This document shows, in pieces, positions 7,755 through 15,940 of a stretch of 64,000 nucleotides of DNA. Below the pieces are notes generated by a model. It had not been told where the DNA came from. It saw nothing but the letters and a program-made list of their open reading frames with translations, and did no database searches. Positions within the stretch are counted from its first letter, which is position 1. Each line of letters begins with the position of its first letter. This DNA is from Arsenicibacter sp965247375 (GTDB taxonomy: Bacteria; Bacteroidota; Bacteroidia; Cytophagales; Spirosomataceae). Location: positions 124,001-188,000 of the forward strand of contig CBDFHU010000161.1 in NCBI GenBank assembly GCA_965247375.1, in the 5' to 3' direction. The position numbers and the translations under genes were made by a program.

Positions 7755-9143
7755 ATGAATGAATTTCTGAAAGACCTTACCCCCCGGCAGATTGTTGCCG
7801 AGTTAGATCAATATATCATCGGCCAGCACAACGCCAAACGCAACGTGGCCATTGCCCTGCGGAACCGGTGGCGCCGGATGAATGCACCGGCCGATATCCG
7901 CCGCGAAATTGTCCCGAACAACATTCTGATGATCGGGGCGACCGGCGTTGGTAAAACCGAAATTGCCCGCCGCCTCGCCAAACTGGCCGATGCACCGTTT
8001 ACCAAAGTCGAGGCCTCGAAGTTTACGGAGGTCGGCTACGTGGGCCGCGACGTGGAAAGCATGGTCCGCGATCTGGTAGAGCAGGCTGTCAGCATGGTGA
8101 AAGCGGCTAAAAAGGAAACTGTGAAAGCCCGTGCCCAGCAGATTGTCGAAGACATCATTCTCGACATCCTGATCCCGCCCGTCAAGCAGCCGGTGACCAC
8201 CGGTTTCATGCCCAATGACAGCAACCGTGTGCCCGACAGCGACGCCGAACTGAACGAGAAGACCCGCGAACGGTTCCGCGAGAAAATCCGCACCGGCGAA
8301 ATGGACGAGCGGAAGATTGATATTGAGGTACAGCAGTCTCAGGCACCCAATATTGGGGTGATGGGCACCGGTATGGATGAACTGTCGATGATGAACCTGC
8401 AGGATATGATCGGCGGTATGATGCCGAAGCGGAACCGCAAGCGGAAAGTAACCATTGCCGAAGCCAAAAAGCTGTTGCTCGAAGAAGAAGCCGCCAAGCT
8501 GATCGACATGGACGAGGTGAAGGACGAGGCTATTTTTAAGGCCGAAAATACCGGCATCATCTTCATTGATGAGATTGACAAGATTGCCACCAACCGGTCT
8601 GGTGGCGGCGGACCCGACGTAAGCCGCGAGGGCGTACAACGCGACCTGCTGCCAATCGTGGAGGGAAGCACCGTGAATACCAAATATGGTACGATCAATA
8701 CCGACCACATTCTGTTTGTGGCGGCCGGTGCGTTCCATGTGTCGAAGCCCAGCGACCTGATTCCCGAATTGCAGGGCCGTTTCCCGATCCGGGTCGAGCT
8801 GCAAAGCCTGTCGGAAGACGATTTTTACCAGATTCTGAAAGCGCCGAAAAACGCGCTCACGAAGCAATACGAAGCGATGATGGCTGCCGAAAGCGTTGAC
8901 CTGACGTTTCAGGACGAAGCTCTGCGCGAAATTGCCCACATTGCCTATGAGGTCAATACGGAGGTAGAAAACATCGGAGCCCGACGGTTACAGACGGTGA
9001 TGAGCCACCTGCTCAACGACTTTATGTTCGACATTCCGGACGTAATCGGGGCCAACGCCCATCTGGTGGTTACGAAAGAGCTGGTGCAGGAAAAGCTTAC
9101 CGGCCTCGTTCAGAACCGCGATCTGAGCCAGTTTATTCTGTAG
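7755..9143 (+). CDS. hslU: ATP-dependent protease ATPase subunit HslU
   Basis: A 462-residue AAA+ unfoldase of typical HslU length. Walker A is GATGVGKT (61-68), Walker B is IIFIDEID (268-275), and the intermediate I-domain lies between (about 110-240). The C-terminal GARRLQTVMSHLL segment is sensor 2, and the last residues, QFIL, fit the tail that docks into HslV. HslU forms a hexameric ring that feeds unfolded proteins to the HslV peptidase. The partner hslV is not adjacent here, whereas in many bacteria hslV and hslU form an operon. A strong terminator follows at 9173-9206. Confidence 0.95.
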   Translation: MNEFLKDLTPRQIVAELDQYIIGQHNAKRNVAIALRNRWRRMNAPADIRREIVPNNILMIGATGVGKTEIARRLAKLADAPFTKVEASKFTEVGYVGRDVESMVRDLVEQAVSMVKAAKKETVKARAQQIVEDIILDILIPPVKQPVTTGFMPNDSNRVPDSDAELNEKTRERFREKIRTGEMDERKIDIEVQQSQAPNIGVMGTGMDELSMMNLQDMIGGMMPKRNRKRKVTIAEAKKLLLEEEAAKLIDMDEVKDEAIFKAENTGIIFIDEIDKIATNRSGGGGPDVSREGVQRDLLPIVEGSTVNTKYGTINTDHILFVAAGAFHVSKPSDLIPELQGRFPIRVELQSLSEDDFYQILKAPKNALTKQYEAMMAAESVDLTFQDEALREIAHIAYEVNTEVENIGARRLQTVMSHLLNDFMFDIPDVIGANAHLVVTKELVQEKLTGLVQNRDLSQFIL

Positions 9144-9172
9144 GCTTCCGGAAAAGGCGTCTTGTAGTCCCT

Positions 9173-9206
9173 GCCGGGCTGATTATGATCAGCCCGGCCT
9201 TTTTTT
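9173..9206 (+). terminator. Rho-independent terminator after hslU
   Basis: GCCGGGCTGAT (9173-9183), loop TATG, ATCAGCCCGGC (9188-9198): a perfect 11-bp GC-rich stem followed by seven T (9200-9206). Confidence 0.9.
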
Positions 9207-9313
9207 ACATTTTGCGAGTAACAAATACCAGAAAAGATCTCTGACTTGTAAATGCATCCGGCAATTAACCAATTGAATACCAATCTTTTGCTATCAGCCG
9301 TCTTTATCAGCGT

Positions 9314-10390
9314 ATGAAAAAACTACTGACATTGATCCTTTTGCTTGTATCGTTTTCCGGCAATGCACAGCAAAAAGCCATTCCTGACCTACCTGCAATT
9401 AGCCCGGAAGCCGCCGGTTTTAATAAAGACTCCATTCAGGCGCTTACGGATACAATCGCCGGATTCAGGCAGCGGGATTACCGGGGATTGGTTGTTATTA
9501 AAGACAATAAAATTGTGGTAGAAAACTACTACAATACCTTCTGGCGTAACCACATACATGATATCCGGTCTGCCGGGAAAAGCATTACAGCGTTGCTGCT
9601 GGGCGTAGCGATCAAAGAAGGGTTAGTACAGCATTTAGAACAGGACGTCTATTCGTTCTTTTCAAAAAAGAAATATCCATCCCTGCACGAAGATTATAAA
9701 CAGATCAGACTGATTGACCTGCTGAATATGGTATCTGGCTTAGATGCGGATTCAGATAACCCCAAAACCCCGGGCAGTGAAGGGAAATGGATGCCGAAAG
9801 ATGAATGGCTAACCTATTTGCTAAGCATTCCGCTATCAAACAAGCCGGGCCGGAAATGGGTCTATGCCGACATTAATGCGGTTCTGATCGGTGCTGTTAT
9901 TGAAGAAAAATCAGGTATGAGTCTGAGGGATTTTGCCAGACAAAAAGTATTTACTCCTCTGGGAATTAACGAGTTTTACTGGTACACCAATGCGGCCAAT
10001 CAGACCGGTGCTGCCGGTAACCTTTACCTATCTACGCTGGACTTTGCTAAACTGGGTTTATTAGTTGCCAACAAAGGAAAATGGGGCGGTAAGCAGCTGG
10101 CCGATCAGGCCTATATGAACCGGCTGTTGAACGAACATTCCACCGCAATTGGTGATTATAATCCGTTGGCTGACGGTTATGGCATGCTTTGGTACAGAAC
10201 AAAACGAACATTTGGACAAAGAGAAGTAAGCTACCTCTGGGCATCCGGCAATGGTGGCAATCATTTAGTGGTTGTGCCCGAAGAAAACATGGTCATTGCC
10301 CTGACCTCCGGTGCGTACGGCAACTGGTATCCGCATGCAAGGGCCTATTTTATCCTCGGCAAGCTGTTTCAGGCTCTGGAAAAGAAATAA
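9314..10390 (+). CDS. Serine hydrolase, beta-lactamase (class C-like) family
   Basis: A 358-residue secreted or periplasmic protein with a signal peptide (MKKLLTLILLLVSFSGNAQ). The serine beta-lactamase/DD-peptidase motifs are present: S-A-G-K (S86, K89), Y-A-D-I-N (Y184) as the YxN motif, and a G-N-G-G stretch in place of the KTG/HxG triad. It should be a serine hydrolase of the class C/EstB type; true beta-lactamase activity cannot be claimed. Its base composition is visibly more A/T rich than its neighbours, which could mean a different origin. It stands alone between the hslU terminator and an acyltransferase remnant. Confidence 0.8.
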   Translation: MKKLLTLILLLVSFSGNAQQKAIPDLPAISPEAAGFNKDSIQALTDTIAGFRQRDYRGLVVIKDNKIVVENYYNTFWRNHIHDIRSAGKSITALLLGVAIKEGLVQHLEQDVYSFFSKKKYPSLHEDYKQIRLIDLLNMVSGLDADSDNPKTPGSEGKWMPKDEWLTYLLSIPLSNKPGRKWVYADINAVLIGAVIEEKSGMSLRDFARQKVFTPLGINEFYWYTNAANQTGAAGNLYLSTLDFAKLGLLVANKGKWGGKQLADQAYMNRLLNEHSTAIGDYNPLADGYGMLWYRTKRTFGQREVSYLWASGNGGNHLVVVPEENMVIALTSGAYGNWYPHARAYFILGKLFQALEKK

Positions 10391-10468
10391 GTTATCCGAT
10401 CGTTACAGCGATCAAACTAAGGCCTCACGCATGATTAGGCCGCTACCGGTTCACCCTTTACCCTGTTA

Positions 10469-10692
10469 ATGAACAATAACCAGCTCAACACAAAACCCCA
10501 CTATCTACTTTTAGATGGCCTGCGGGGGGGGGCTATGTCGCCTGGATCAGTAACCACAAAGGCATTACGTTTGCGCAGGCGTGGGCGTATGCCCTGCTCA
10601 CCTTTTCCGGTGCAATTGTGCGGGCCTATGTCAGCCTGAAACTGTATGATGAGCCGGTCAGGGCCTGGCTGCGCAGAAAGCTGAACGAATAA
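10469..10692 (+). pseudogene. Acyltransferase family 3 remnant (large internal deletion)
   Basis: From ATG 10469 the frame gives MNNNQLNTKPHYLLLDGLRG, the typical start of acyltransferase family 3 membrane enzymes (DGLRG motif). At a run of nine G (10524-10532) the reading frame is lost. From about 10531 the next frame gives GYVAWISNHKG, an alpha-helical stretch and AYVSLKLYDEPVRAWLRRKL before a stop at 10690-10692, the typical C-terminal end of the same family. The roughly 300 residues that should lie between are missing, so the gene is a fusion of its two ends with a frameshift. It no longer encodes a working enzyme. Confidence 0.75.
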
Positions 10693-10718
10693 GTTATCCC
10701 GATAAATTATCCGAACCC

Positions 10719-11204
10719 ATGACCACTCACAACTCGTCCGTTACCCTCACCCCTACCGAACCCGCTGATCTGGAGAACTTTTTCCGGTTTCAGCTCGATC
10801 CGGAAGCCAGCCATCTGGCGGCATTTACGCCCAAAAAACCAACCGACAAGGCGGCTTACCTTGCCAAATACTCGGCCCTGCTCAATGAGCCCTCCGTAGT
10901 GATGCGGACCATCCGTCTGAACGATACTATTGTGGGCAGCATCTCCACATTTGTTATGGATGGCCACACCGAACTCACCTACTGGCTGGACCGGGCCGTT
11001 TGGGGGCAGGGTGTTACCACCACCGCCCTGACTGAGTTACTGACCATCGTCAGCCAGCGTCCGGTCTTTGCGCGGGTAGCTTTCGACAACATCGGGTCAC
11101 AGCGGGTATTGACAAAATGCGGCTTCGTAAAAACCGGCACCGACCACGGCTTTGCCAATGCGCGGCAAGCCGAGATTGAAGAGTATATTTACCGGCTTTC
11201 CTGA
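10719..11204 (+). CDS. GNAT family N-acetyltransferase
   Basis: A 161-residue protein of the GNAT fold. YWLDRAVWGQGVTTTALTEL contains the beta4 strand and the pyrophosphate-binding loop of motif A, here G-Q-G-V-T instead of the usual G-x-G-x-A/G, and DNIGSQRVLTKCGFV is the typical motif B end of RimJ/RimL-like enzymes. It transfers an acetyl group from acetyl-CoA to an unknown amine. The gene starts 27 bases after the acyltransferase remnant and is followed after 26 bases by the cyclase-family gene, so those two may form an operon. Confidence 0.85.
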   Translation: MTTHNSSVTLTPTEPADLENFFRFQLDPEASHLAAFTPKKPTDKAAYLAKYSALLNEPSVVMRTIRLNDTIVGSISTFVMDGHTELTYWLDRAVWGQGVTTTALTELLTIVSQRPVFARVAFDNIGSQRVLTKCGFVKTGTDHGFANARQAEIEEYIYRLS

Positions 11205-11230
11205 CGGGCTTTATTAACCGGACAACAACC

Positions 11231-12118
11231 ATGGACAAACGAGTAAAATTTGACTTTGCTATTTATTTCACCAACGGCGGCAGCCTTAAGGGCGAAGATT
11301 TCCGCCTTGATATTGACGGGGATGACATTAGTGACCAGGCCCTGGCCGACTACATTGTTGCCGATCTGCGGTTGCTGATGGTCGGCAAAACCGTCATTCT
11401 GAACAAGGAAATCCTGACCGAGCCCCATAAACGGAAACCCGTCAGCACGGAAACCGGTAAGGCCATTTTTATTGACCTTAGCCATACCATTGAAGACGGT
11501 CTGGTCACCTACAGAGGCTTACCGGCTCCGGTCATCTGCGATTACCTGAGCCGCGAGCGTTCCAGACAGCTCTATGCCGAAGGAACTGAATTTCAGATCG
11601 GTAAAATCGAGATGGTGACCAATACCGGCACCTATATCGACTGCCCGTTCCACCGGTTCTCCCATGGCAAGGATCTGTCTGAGGTTGAGCTGGCGCGCTT
11701 TGCTGATCTGGAGGCGATAGTGATCCGGGTGACTTTTACCGATACACTGGAAATTACCGAAGCACACTTCCGGAATTACGAGATCCGAAACCGCGCCGTG
11801 CTGATTCATACGGGCTGGGCCACGCACTGGAACACCGAAACCTACTATGAAAACCATCCGTATCTGACCGAAGGCGCTGCACAATATCTCAGGGACTGCA
11901 ACGTGTCGCTGGTTGGCATTGATTCGCATAACATTGATTGCACGACCGGCAACGACCGGCCGGTGCATACGACGCTGCTGGGCGCAGAGATTCTGATTGT
12001 TGAGCACCTGTGTAACCTGCATTTGGTGCCCGATGCCGGATTTACGTTCAGTGCCGTTCCGCCTAAATTTAAAGGCGTCGGTACCTTTCCGGTACGGGCC
12101 ATGGCGAAGGTCCGGTAA
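11231..12118 (+). CDS. Cyclase family protein (kynurenine formamidase-like) with extra N-terminal domain
   Basis: A 295-residue protein. Residues 78-295 are a cyclase/arylformamidase domain: FIDLSHTIEDG at the start, then NTGTYIDCPFH (131-141), VLIHTGWATHW and VGIDSHNIDC. The family metal motif is HxGTHxDxPxH; here the first histidine is N131 and the second is Y135, while D137 and H141 remain, so metal binding may differ. About 75 residues in front (KFDFAIYFTNGGSLKGEDFR) form a separate small alpha/beta domain I do not recognise. Likely a cytoplasmic hydrolase of a formamide or lactone; the substrate is unknown. No kynurenine pathway genes are nearby. Confidence 0.75.
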   Translation: MDKRVKFDFAIYFTNGGSLKGEDFRLDIDGDDISDQALADYIVADLRLLMVGKTVILNKEILTEPHKRKPVSTETGKAIFIDLSHTIEDGLVTYRGLPAPVICDYLSRERSRQLYAEGTEFQIGKIEMVTNTGTYIDCPFHRFSHGKDLSEVELARFADLEAIVIRVTFTDTLEITEAHFRNYEIRNRAVLIHTGWATHWNTETYYENHPYLTEGAAQYLRDCNVSLVGIDSHNIDCTTGNDRPVHTTLLGAEILIVEHLCNLHLVPDAGFTFSAVPPKFKGVGTFPVRAMAKVR

Positions 12119-12193
12119 ATAGCCGTCCCTTCCTGTTTGAATCCGGCCATTGTACCGCCCCTACAGGGCGGATGGTAAAAATACAAATACGGT

Positions 12194-12319
12194 GCTACCG
12201 ACGCTGCGCTGTTATGCTCCTACGGAGCGAGTCCTTTCCCGGAATGCGCTTCCATCGTACATTCCGCCTCGCGACGTCGTCACGTCCCGGAAGGTCCATA
12301 ACAGCGCAGCGTCGGTAGC
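12194..12319. repeat. 23-bp perfect inverted repeat before the tandem array
   Basis: Positions 12194-12216 are the exact reverse complement of 12297-12319. The right arm is the beginning of the first 60-bp repeat unit, so the array is preceded by an inverted copy of its own core, and the 80 bases between contain a palindrome, CTCCTACGGAG, at 12217-12227. Confidence 0.8.
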
Positions 12320-12731
12320 CAAACAAAAATCCCACAATCCACTCGTGCCGTAGGTACGAAACAGCGTATCGTCGGTAGCCCAAAAAAATCCCCGCAATCC
12401 ACTCGTACCGTAGGTACGAAACAGCGCAGCGTCGGTAGCCAAACAAAAATCCCACAATCCACTCGTGCCGTAGGTACGAAACAGCGTATCGTCGGTAGCC
12501 AAACAAAATCCCCGCAATCCACTCGTACCGTAGGTACGAAACAGCGTATCGTCGGTAGCCAAACAAAATCCCCGCAATCCATTCGTGCCGTAGGTACGAA
12601 ACAGCGCAGCGTCGGTAGCCAAACAAAAATCCCACAATCCATTCGTACCGTAGGTACGAAACAGCGCAGCGTCGGTAGCCAAACAAAATCCCCGCAATCC
12701 ACTCGTACCGTAGGTACGAAACAGCGCAGCC
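12301..12731. repeat. Tandem array of seven 60-bp units
   Basis: Seven consecutive units of exactly 60 bases (12301-12720) plus 11 bases of an eighth. Two unit types occur: one with GCAGC and CCCACAATCC, the other with GTATC and CCCCGCAATCC, and they are mixed along the array. Each unit contains CGTACCGTAGGTACG or a near copy, a 6-bp stem palindrome. The open frames through the array on the minus strand are only a result of 60 being a multiple of three. It lies 79 bases before the marR start and just upstream of its promoter. Confidence 0.9.
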
Positions 12732-12751
12732 TCAATCCATCTGAGAAATGG

Positions 12752-12797
12752 TTTGCAAATATTTTTATATTAATTATCTTTGTTTCTAAGATAATTA
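12752..12797 (+). promoter_or_regulatory. marR promoter with overlapping operator palindrome
   Basis: TTTG (12752-12755), 19 bases, TATCTTTG (12775-12782) is a full Bacteroidota promoter. It is embedded in a perfect inverted repeat: TAATTATCTT (12771-12780), 7-base spacer, AAGATAATTA (12788-12797). A dimeric regulator bound here would cover the -7 box and start site, so autorepression by the MarR protein encoded next is likely. Confidence 0.7.
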
Positions 12798-12809
12798 ACA
12801 ACTAAGACA

Positions 12810-13268
12810 ATGGACACAGATGAGCCAATCAGGCAGCTGCGCAAACTGAGCCAGTTATACGCTTACACCTCCCTACAGATGCACGAGGCTGTAGCCCGGA
12901 AAGCGGGGCTTTCCGGCACCGACCACAAATACCTCGGGTTTCTGCTGGAAAAGGGGCAGATGACCGCCGGTGAACTGGCCTCCCTCACGGGGCTTACCAC
13001 GGGTGCCGTCACGGGGCTGATTGACCGGTTCGAGAAAAAGAACCTCGTCCGCCGGCAGTTTGCCGCTGATGACCGGCGTAAGGTCTTCATTGTCCCGAAT
13101 ACGGATATTATTATGGCTCTGCTCGAACCCTTGTACCGGGAGTTCCGGCGCCGGAACGAAGCACTTCTCGCCGCCTTTCCGGAATCGGAACGCCAGATCA
13201 TCGAATCGTACTTCCGGCAAGCAATTGCCATTATGCAGGAAACCACAGACGAACTCAACGACAACTAA
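12810..13268 (+). CDS. MarR family transcriptional regulator
   Basis: A 152-residue winged helix-turn-helix protein: MTAGELASLTGLTTGAVTGL is the recognition helix region and DRFEKKNLVRRQFAADDRRK is the wing with the conserved D-x-R-R. MarR dimers often repress their own operon and a neighbouring enzyme or pump, and release DNA when they bind a small aromatic compound. The downstream phosphotransferase starts 3 bases after the stop codon, so both are one transcript. The palindrome at 12771-12797 is the likely binding site. The inducer is unknown; a rifamycin-like compound is one idea. Confidence 0.85.
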   Translation: MDTDEPIRQLRKLSQLYAYTSLQMHEAVARKAGLSGTDHKYLGFLLEKGQMTAGELASLTGLTTGAVTGLIDRFEKKNLVRRQFAADDRRKVFIVPNTDIIMALLEPLYREFRRRNEALLAAFPESERQIIESYFRQAIAIMQETTDELNDN

Positions 13269-13271
13269 TCT

Positions 13272-15896
13272 ATGCTCCCCTACACCCTTGCTTTTCAGGA
13301 TATTGATAAAACTACTTTTACCCTGACCGGTGGCAAAGGCGCCAATCTGGGCGAACTGGCCCGTCTGCCGGATATCCGTGTTCCCGATGGTTTCTGTGTC
13401 ACGACGGAGGCATTTAAACACGTCATAGACGGCGTACCGGCCATCCACCCGTTGCTGGATCAGCTCGATAACCTGAACGTCGGTGATCAGGGGGCCATTA
13501 TGACCCTCAGCGCCGGAATCCGCCGTCATATTGAGGCGGCACCAATTCCGGACTACATCCGTACCGCCATCGATCACCACCTTCGTCAGGCACCCGCGCA
13601 ACAGGCCTATGCCGTTCGGTCGAGTGCCACGGCCGAAGACCTGCCCACGGCTTCGTTCGCCGGGCAGCAGGATACCTACCTCAACATTATCGGCAGGGAG
13701 GCGATCCTGACCCACATTCAGAAATGCTGGGCCTCCCTGTTTACCGACCGGGCTATTGTTTACCGCATGCAACAGCGCTTCGATCACCGGACCATACAGC
13801 TCGCCGTGGTGGTTCAGCACATGGTGTTTCCGCAGGCTTCCGGCATTCTGTTTACGGCCGACCCCGTTACCGGCAACCGGAGAACCGTATCGATTGACGC
13901 CGGTTTCGGCCTGGGCGAGGCACTGGTTAGTGGACTGGTCAATGCGGATACGTATAAAATCCGTAACGGCGTCATTACGGAAAAGACGATACCGGCGAAA
14001 AAAAAGGTTATGGAGGCGACACCCGCAGGCGGTACGCAGGAACGGGAATTGCCGTCCGGCCATCAACAGCAACAGGTATTAAACGATGATCAGATCCGAC
14101 AGCTGGCGCAGATCGGCCGGCAGGTTGAAAGCCATTTCGGTTGTCCGCAGGACATTGAATGGTGTCTGGCCGATGGTGTGTTCTATCTGGTGCAGAGCCG
14201 TCCGGTTACCACACTGTTTCCCCTCCCGCCAGCAAATGATCAGCAGCCGCATGTCTACATTTCGGTCGGCCACCAGCAGATGATGACCGATCCCATGAAA
14301 CCACTGGGGATATCGTTTTGGCAGCTGACGGCCGGACGGCCTATGTACGAAGCGGGCGGACGGTTGTTTGTCAATGTTGCTCCGGAACTGGCGACAGCGT
14401 CGGGAAGACAGCTGATGCTTAACGTACTAGGCAAGAATGATCCGCTGATCAAAGATGCGCTGACAACCATCATAGAGCGTGACGGCTTCATTCCGGAGCA
14501 ACCTGATCCGGCACCGGACGGTCCGGCCGGAGGCCCGCCCAAAGGCCCCGGGCTGGCCGACTACCAAACGCTGAAAGATTTTGACCCCGCAATCGTTGAT
14601 GAGCTGATCCGGCAAAGTCAGGACTCTGTCGGGGCATTGCGGCAGGAGATTAGTACCAAAACCGGTCCGGAGCTCATCCCGTTTATCCTGGACCATTTCC
14701 GGCAGACCCGCGTCGTCCAGAAAGACCCGCGCAGTTTCGCGGTGATCATGACCGCCATGAATGCTTCAACCTGGCTCAACGAACACATTGCCGAATGGCT
14801 GGGCGAGAAAGGCGTTGCCGATACCCTGACCCAATCGGTCCCCAACAACGTTACGTCAGCAATGGGGCTGGCGCTGCTTGAGGTGGCCGATGCCATCCGC
14901 CCCTACCCGGCCGTTATCAGCTTTCTGGAGCAAACGACCGGAGCTGATGTTCTGCACCAGCTGCCCGGGCTTGAGGGAGGCCGTGCGGTGCAGGAAGCCA
15001 TCAACCGATTCCTCGACAGCTATGGCATGCGGTGTGCCGGTGAAATCGACATTACGCGCCCCCGCTGGCGCGAAAAACCGGCAATGCTGATCCCCGTTAT
15101 TCTGAGTAACATCCGGAACAACGCTCCCGGAGCCGCCCGACAGAAGTTTGAATCGGGCCTGCGGGACGCGATGCACAAGCGCGAAACCCTCCTCGAACGC
15201 CTGAAACAACTCCCTGATGGTGAAGCAAAAGCCCTTGAGGCGGACCGCATGATTCAGCTGGTCAGGAATCTGATGGGCTACCGCGAATATCCGAAATACG
15301 ACATTGTCAGCCGTTATTTTATCTGTAAACAGGCTTTGCTGGCCGAAGCCAGACGCCTTACGGAAGCCGGCATTCTTCAGGACTCCGAAGATATTTTCTA
15401 CCTGACCGTTGATGAACTGGACAGTCTTTTCCGCCAGCACACAGTAGACTACGGGACGATCCGGCGGCGGCAAAGTGATTTTCAGCTGTTCGGGAAACTC
15501 ACACCGCCACGGGTGTATACCTCGGAGGGCGAAATTATTACGGGTTCTTACAGGCGCGAGAACCTACCGGCCGGAGCGATTGCAGGGCTTCCGGTATCAG
15601 CCGGTATTGTCGAAGGGCGCGCGCGTGTGCTGCTGCGTATGGACGAAGCAAATCTGGAAGCCGGTGATATTCTGGTCACCGCTTTCACCGATCCGAGCTG
15701 GACGCCTTTGTTTGTGTCAATCAAAGGGCTGGTCACCGAAGTCGGCGGACTGATGACCCACGGGGCCGTGATTGCCCGCGAGTATGGCCTCCCGGCCGTC
15801 GTCGGCATCGACAACATTACGACACGAATCAAAGACGGACAACGAATCCGCGTAAATGGTACGGAGGGGTATGTAGAAATCCTGGATTTCGGTTAA
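13272..15896 (+). CDS. Rifampin phosphotransferase-like / PEP synthase family enzyme
   Basis: An 874-residue protein with the three-part layout of rifampin phosphotransferases (about 870 residues): an N-terminal ATP-grasp domain (about 1-320, GGKGANLGEL, AVRSSATAEDLPTASFAGQQ, GILFTADPVTG), a central substrate-binding domain beginning near VGHQQMMTDPMKPLG, and a C-terminal phosphohistidine swivel domain with GGLMTHGAVIAREYGLPAV, catalytic H830. PEP synthases share the outer domains but have a C-terminal PEP/pyruvate barrel, which is absent. It is thus more likely an antibiotic-type dikinase than a gluconeogenic enzyme; real rifamycin activity is not shown. It sits 3 bases behind marR. Confidence 0.8.
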   Translation: MLPYTLAFQDIDKTTFTLTGGKGANLGELARLPDIRVPDGFCVTTEAFKHVIDGVPAIHPLLDQLDNLNVGDQGAIMTLSAGIRRHIEAAPIPDYIRTAIDHHLRQAPAQQAYAVRSSATAEDLPTASFAGQQDTYLNIIGREAILTHIQKCWASLFTDRAIVYRMQQRFDHRTIQLAVVVQHMVFPQASGILFTADPVTGNRRTVSIDAGFGLGEALVSGLVNADTYKIRNGVITEKTIPAKKKVMEATPAGGTQERELPSGHQQQQVLNDDQIRQLAQIGRQVESHFGCPQDIEWCLADGVFYLVQSRPVTTLFPLPPANDQQPHVYISVGHQQMMTDPMKPLGISFWQLTAGRPMYEAGGRLFVNVAPELATASGRQLMLNVLGKNDPLIKDALTTIIERDGFIPEQPDPAPDGPAGGPPKGPGLADYQTLKDFDPAIVDELIRQSQDSVGALRQEISTKTGPELIPFILDHFRQTRVVQKDPRSFAVIMTAMNASTWLNEHIAEWLGEKGVADTLTQSVPNNVTSAMGLALLEVADAIRPYPAVISFLEQTTGADVLHQLPGLEGGRAVQEAINRFLDSYGMRCAGEIDITRPRWREKPAMLIPVILSNIRNNAPGAARQKFESGLRDAMHKRETLLERLKQLPDGEAKALEADRMIQLVRNLMGYREYPKYDIVSRYFICKQALLAEARRLTEAGILQDSEDIFYLTVDELDSLFRQHTVDYGTIRRRQSDFQLFGKLTPPRVYTSEGEIITGSYRRENLPAGAIAGLPVSAGIVEGRARVLLRMDEANLEAGDILVTAFTDPSWTPLFVSIKGLVTEVGGLMTHGAVIAREYGLPAVVGIDNITTRIKDGQRIRVNGTEGYVEILDFG

Positions 15897-15940
15897 CTTA
15901 CGGTTCTTAACCTGTTAACTCTCAACAATCTGACGTATTC

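Noticed and set aside
7803..8939. Open frame of 378 codons on the minus strand opposite hslU
   Set aside because: Complementary to a highly conserved gene; composition is typical of an antisense shadow.
7755..9143. hslV partner next to hslU
   Set aside because: No peptidase gene of the right kind could be found on either side.
12301..12720. CRISPR array
   Set aside because: Units are adjacent with no unique spacers and no cas gene is near.
12195..12801. Three overlapping long open frames on the minus strand with repeated residues
   Set aside because: They run through the 60-bp tandem array; 60 is a multiple of three, so frames stay open by chance. No start, signal or family.
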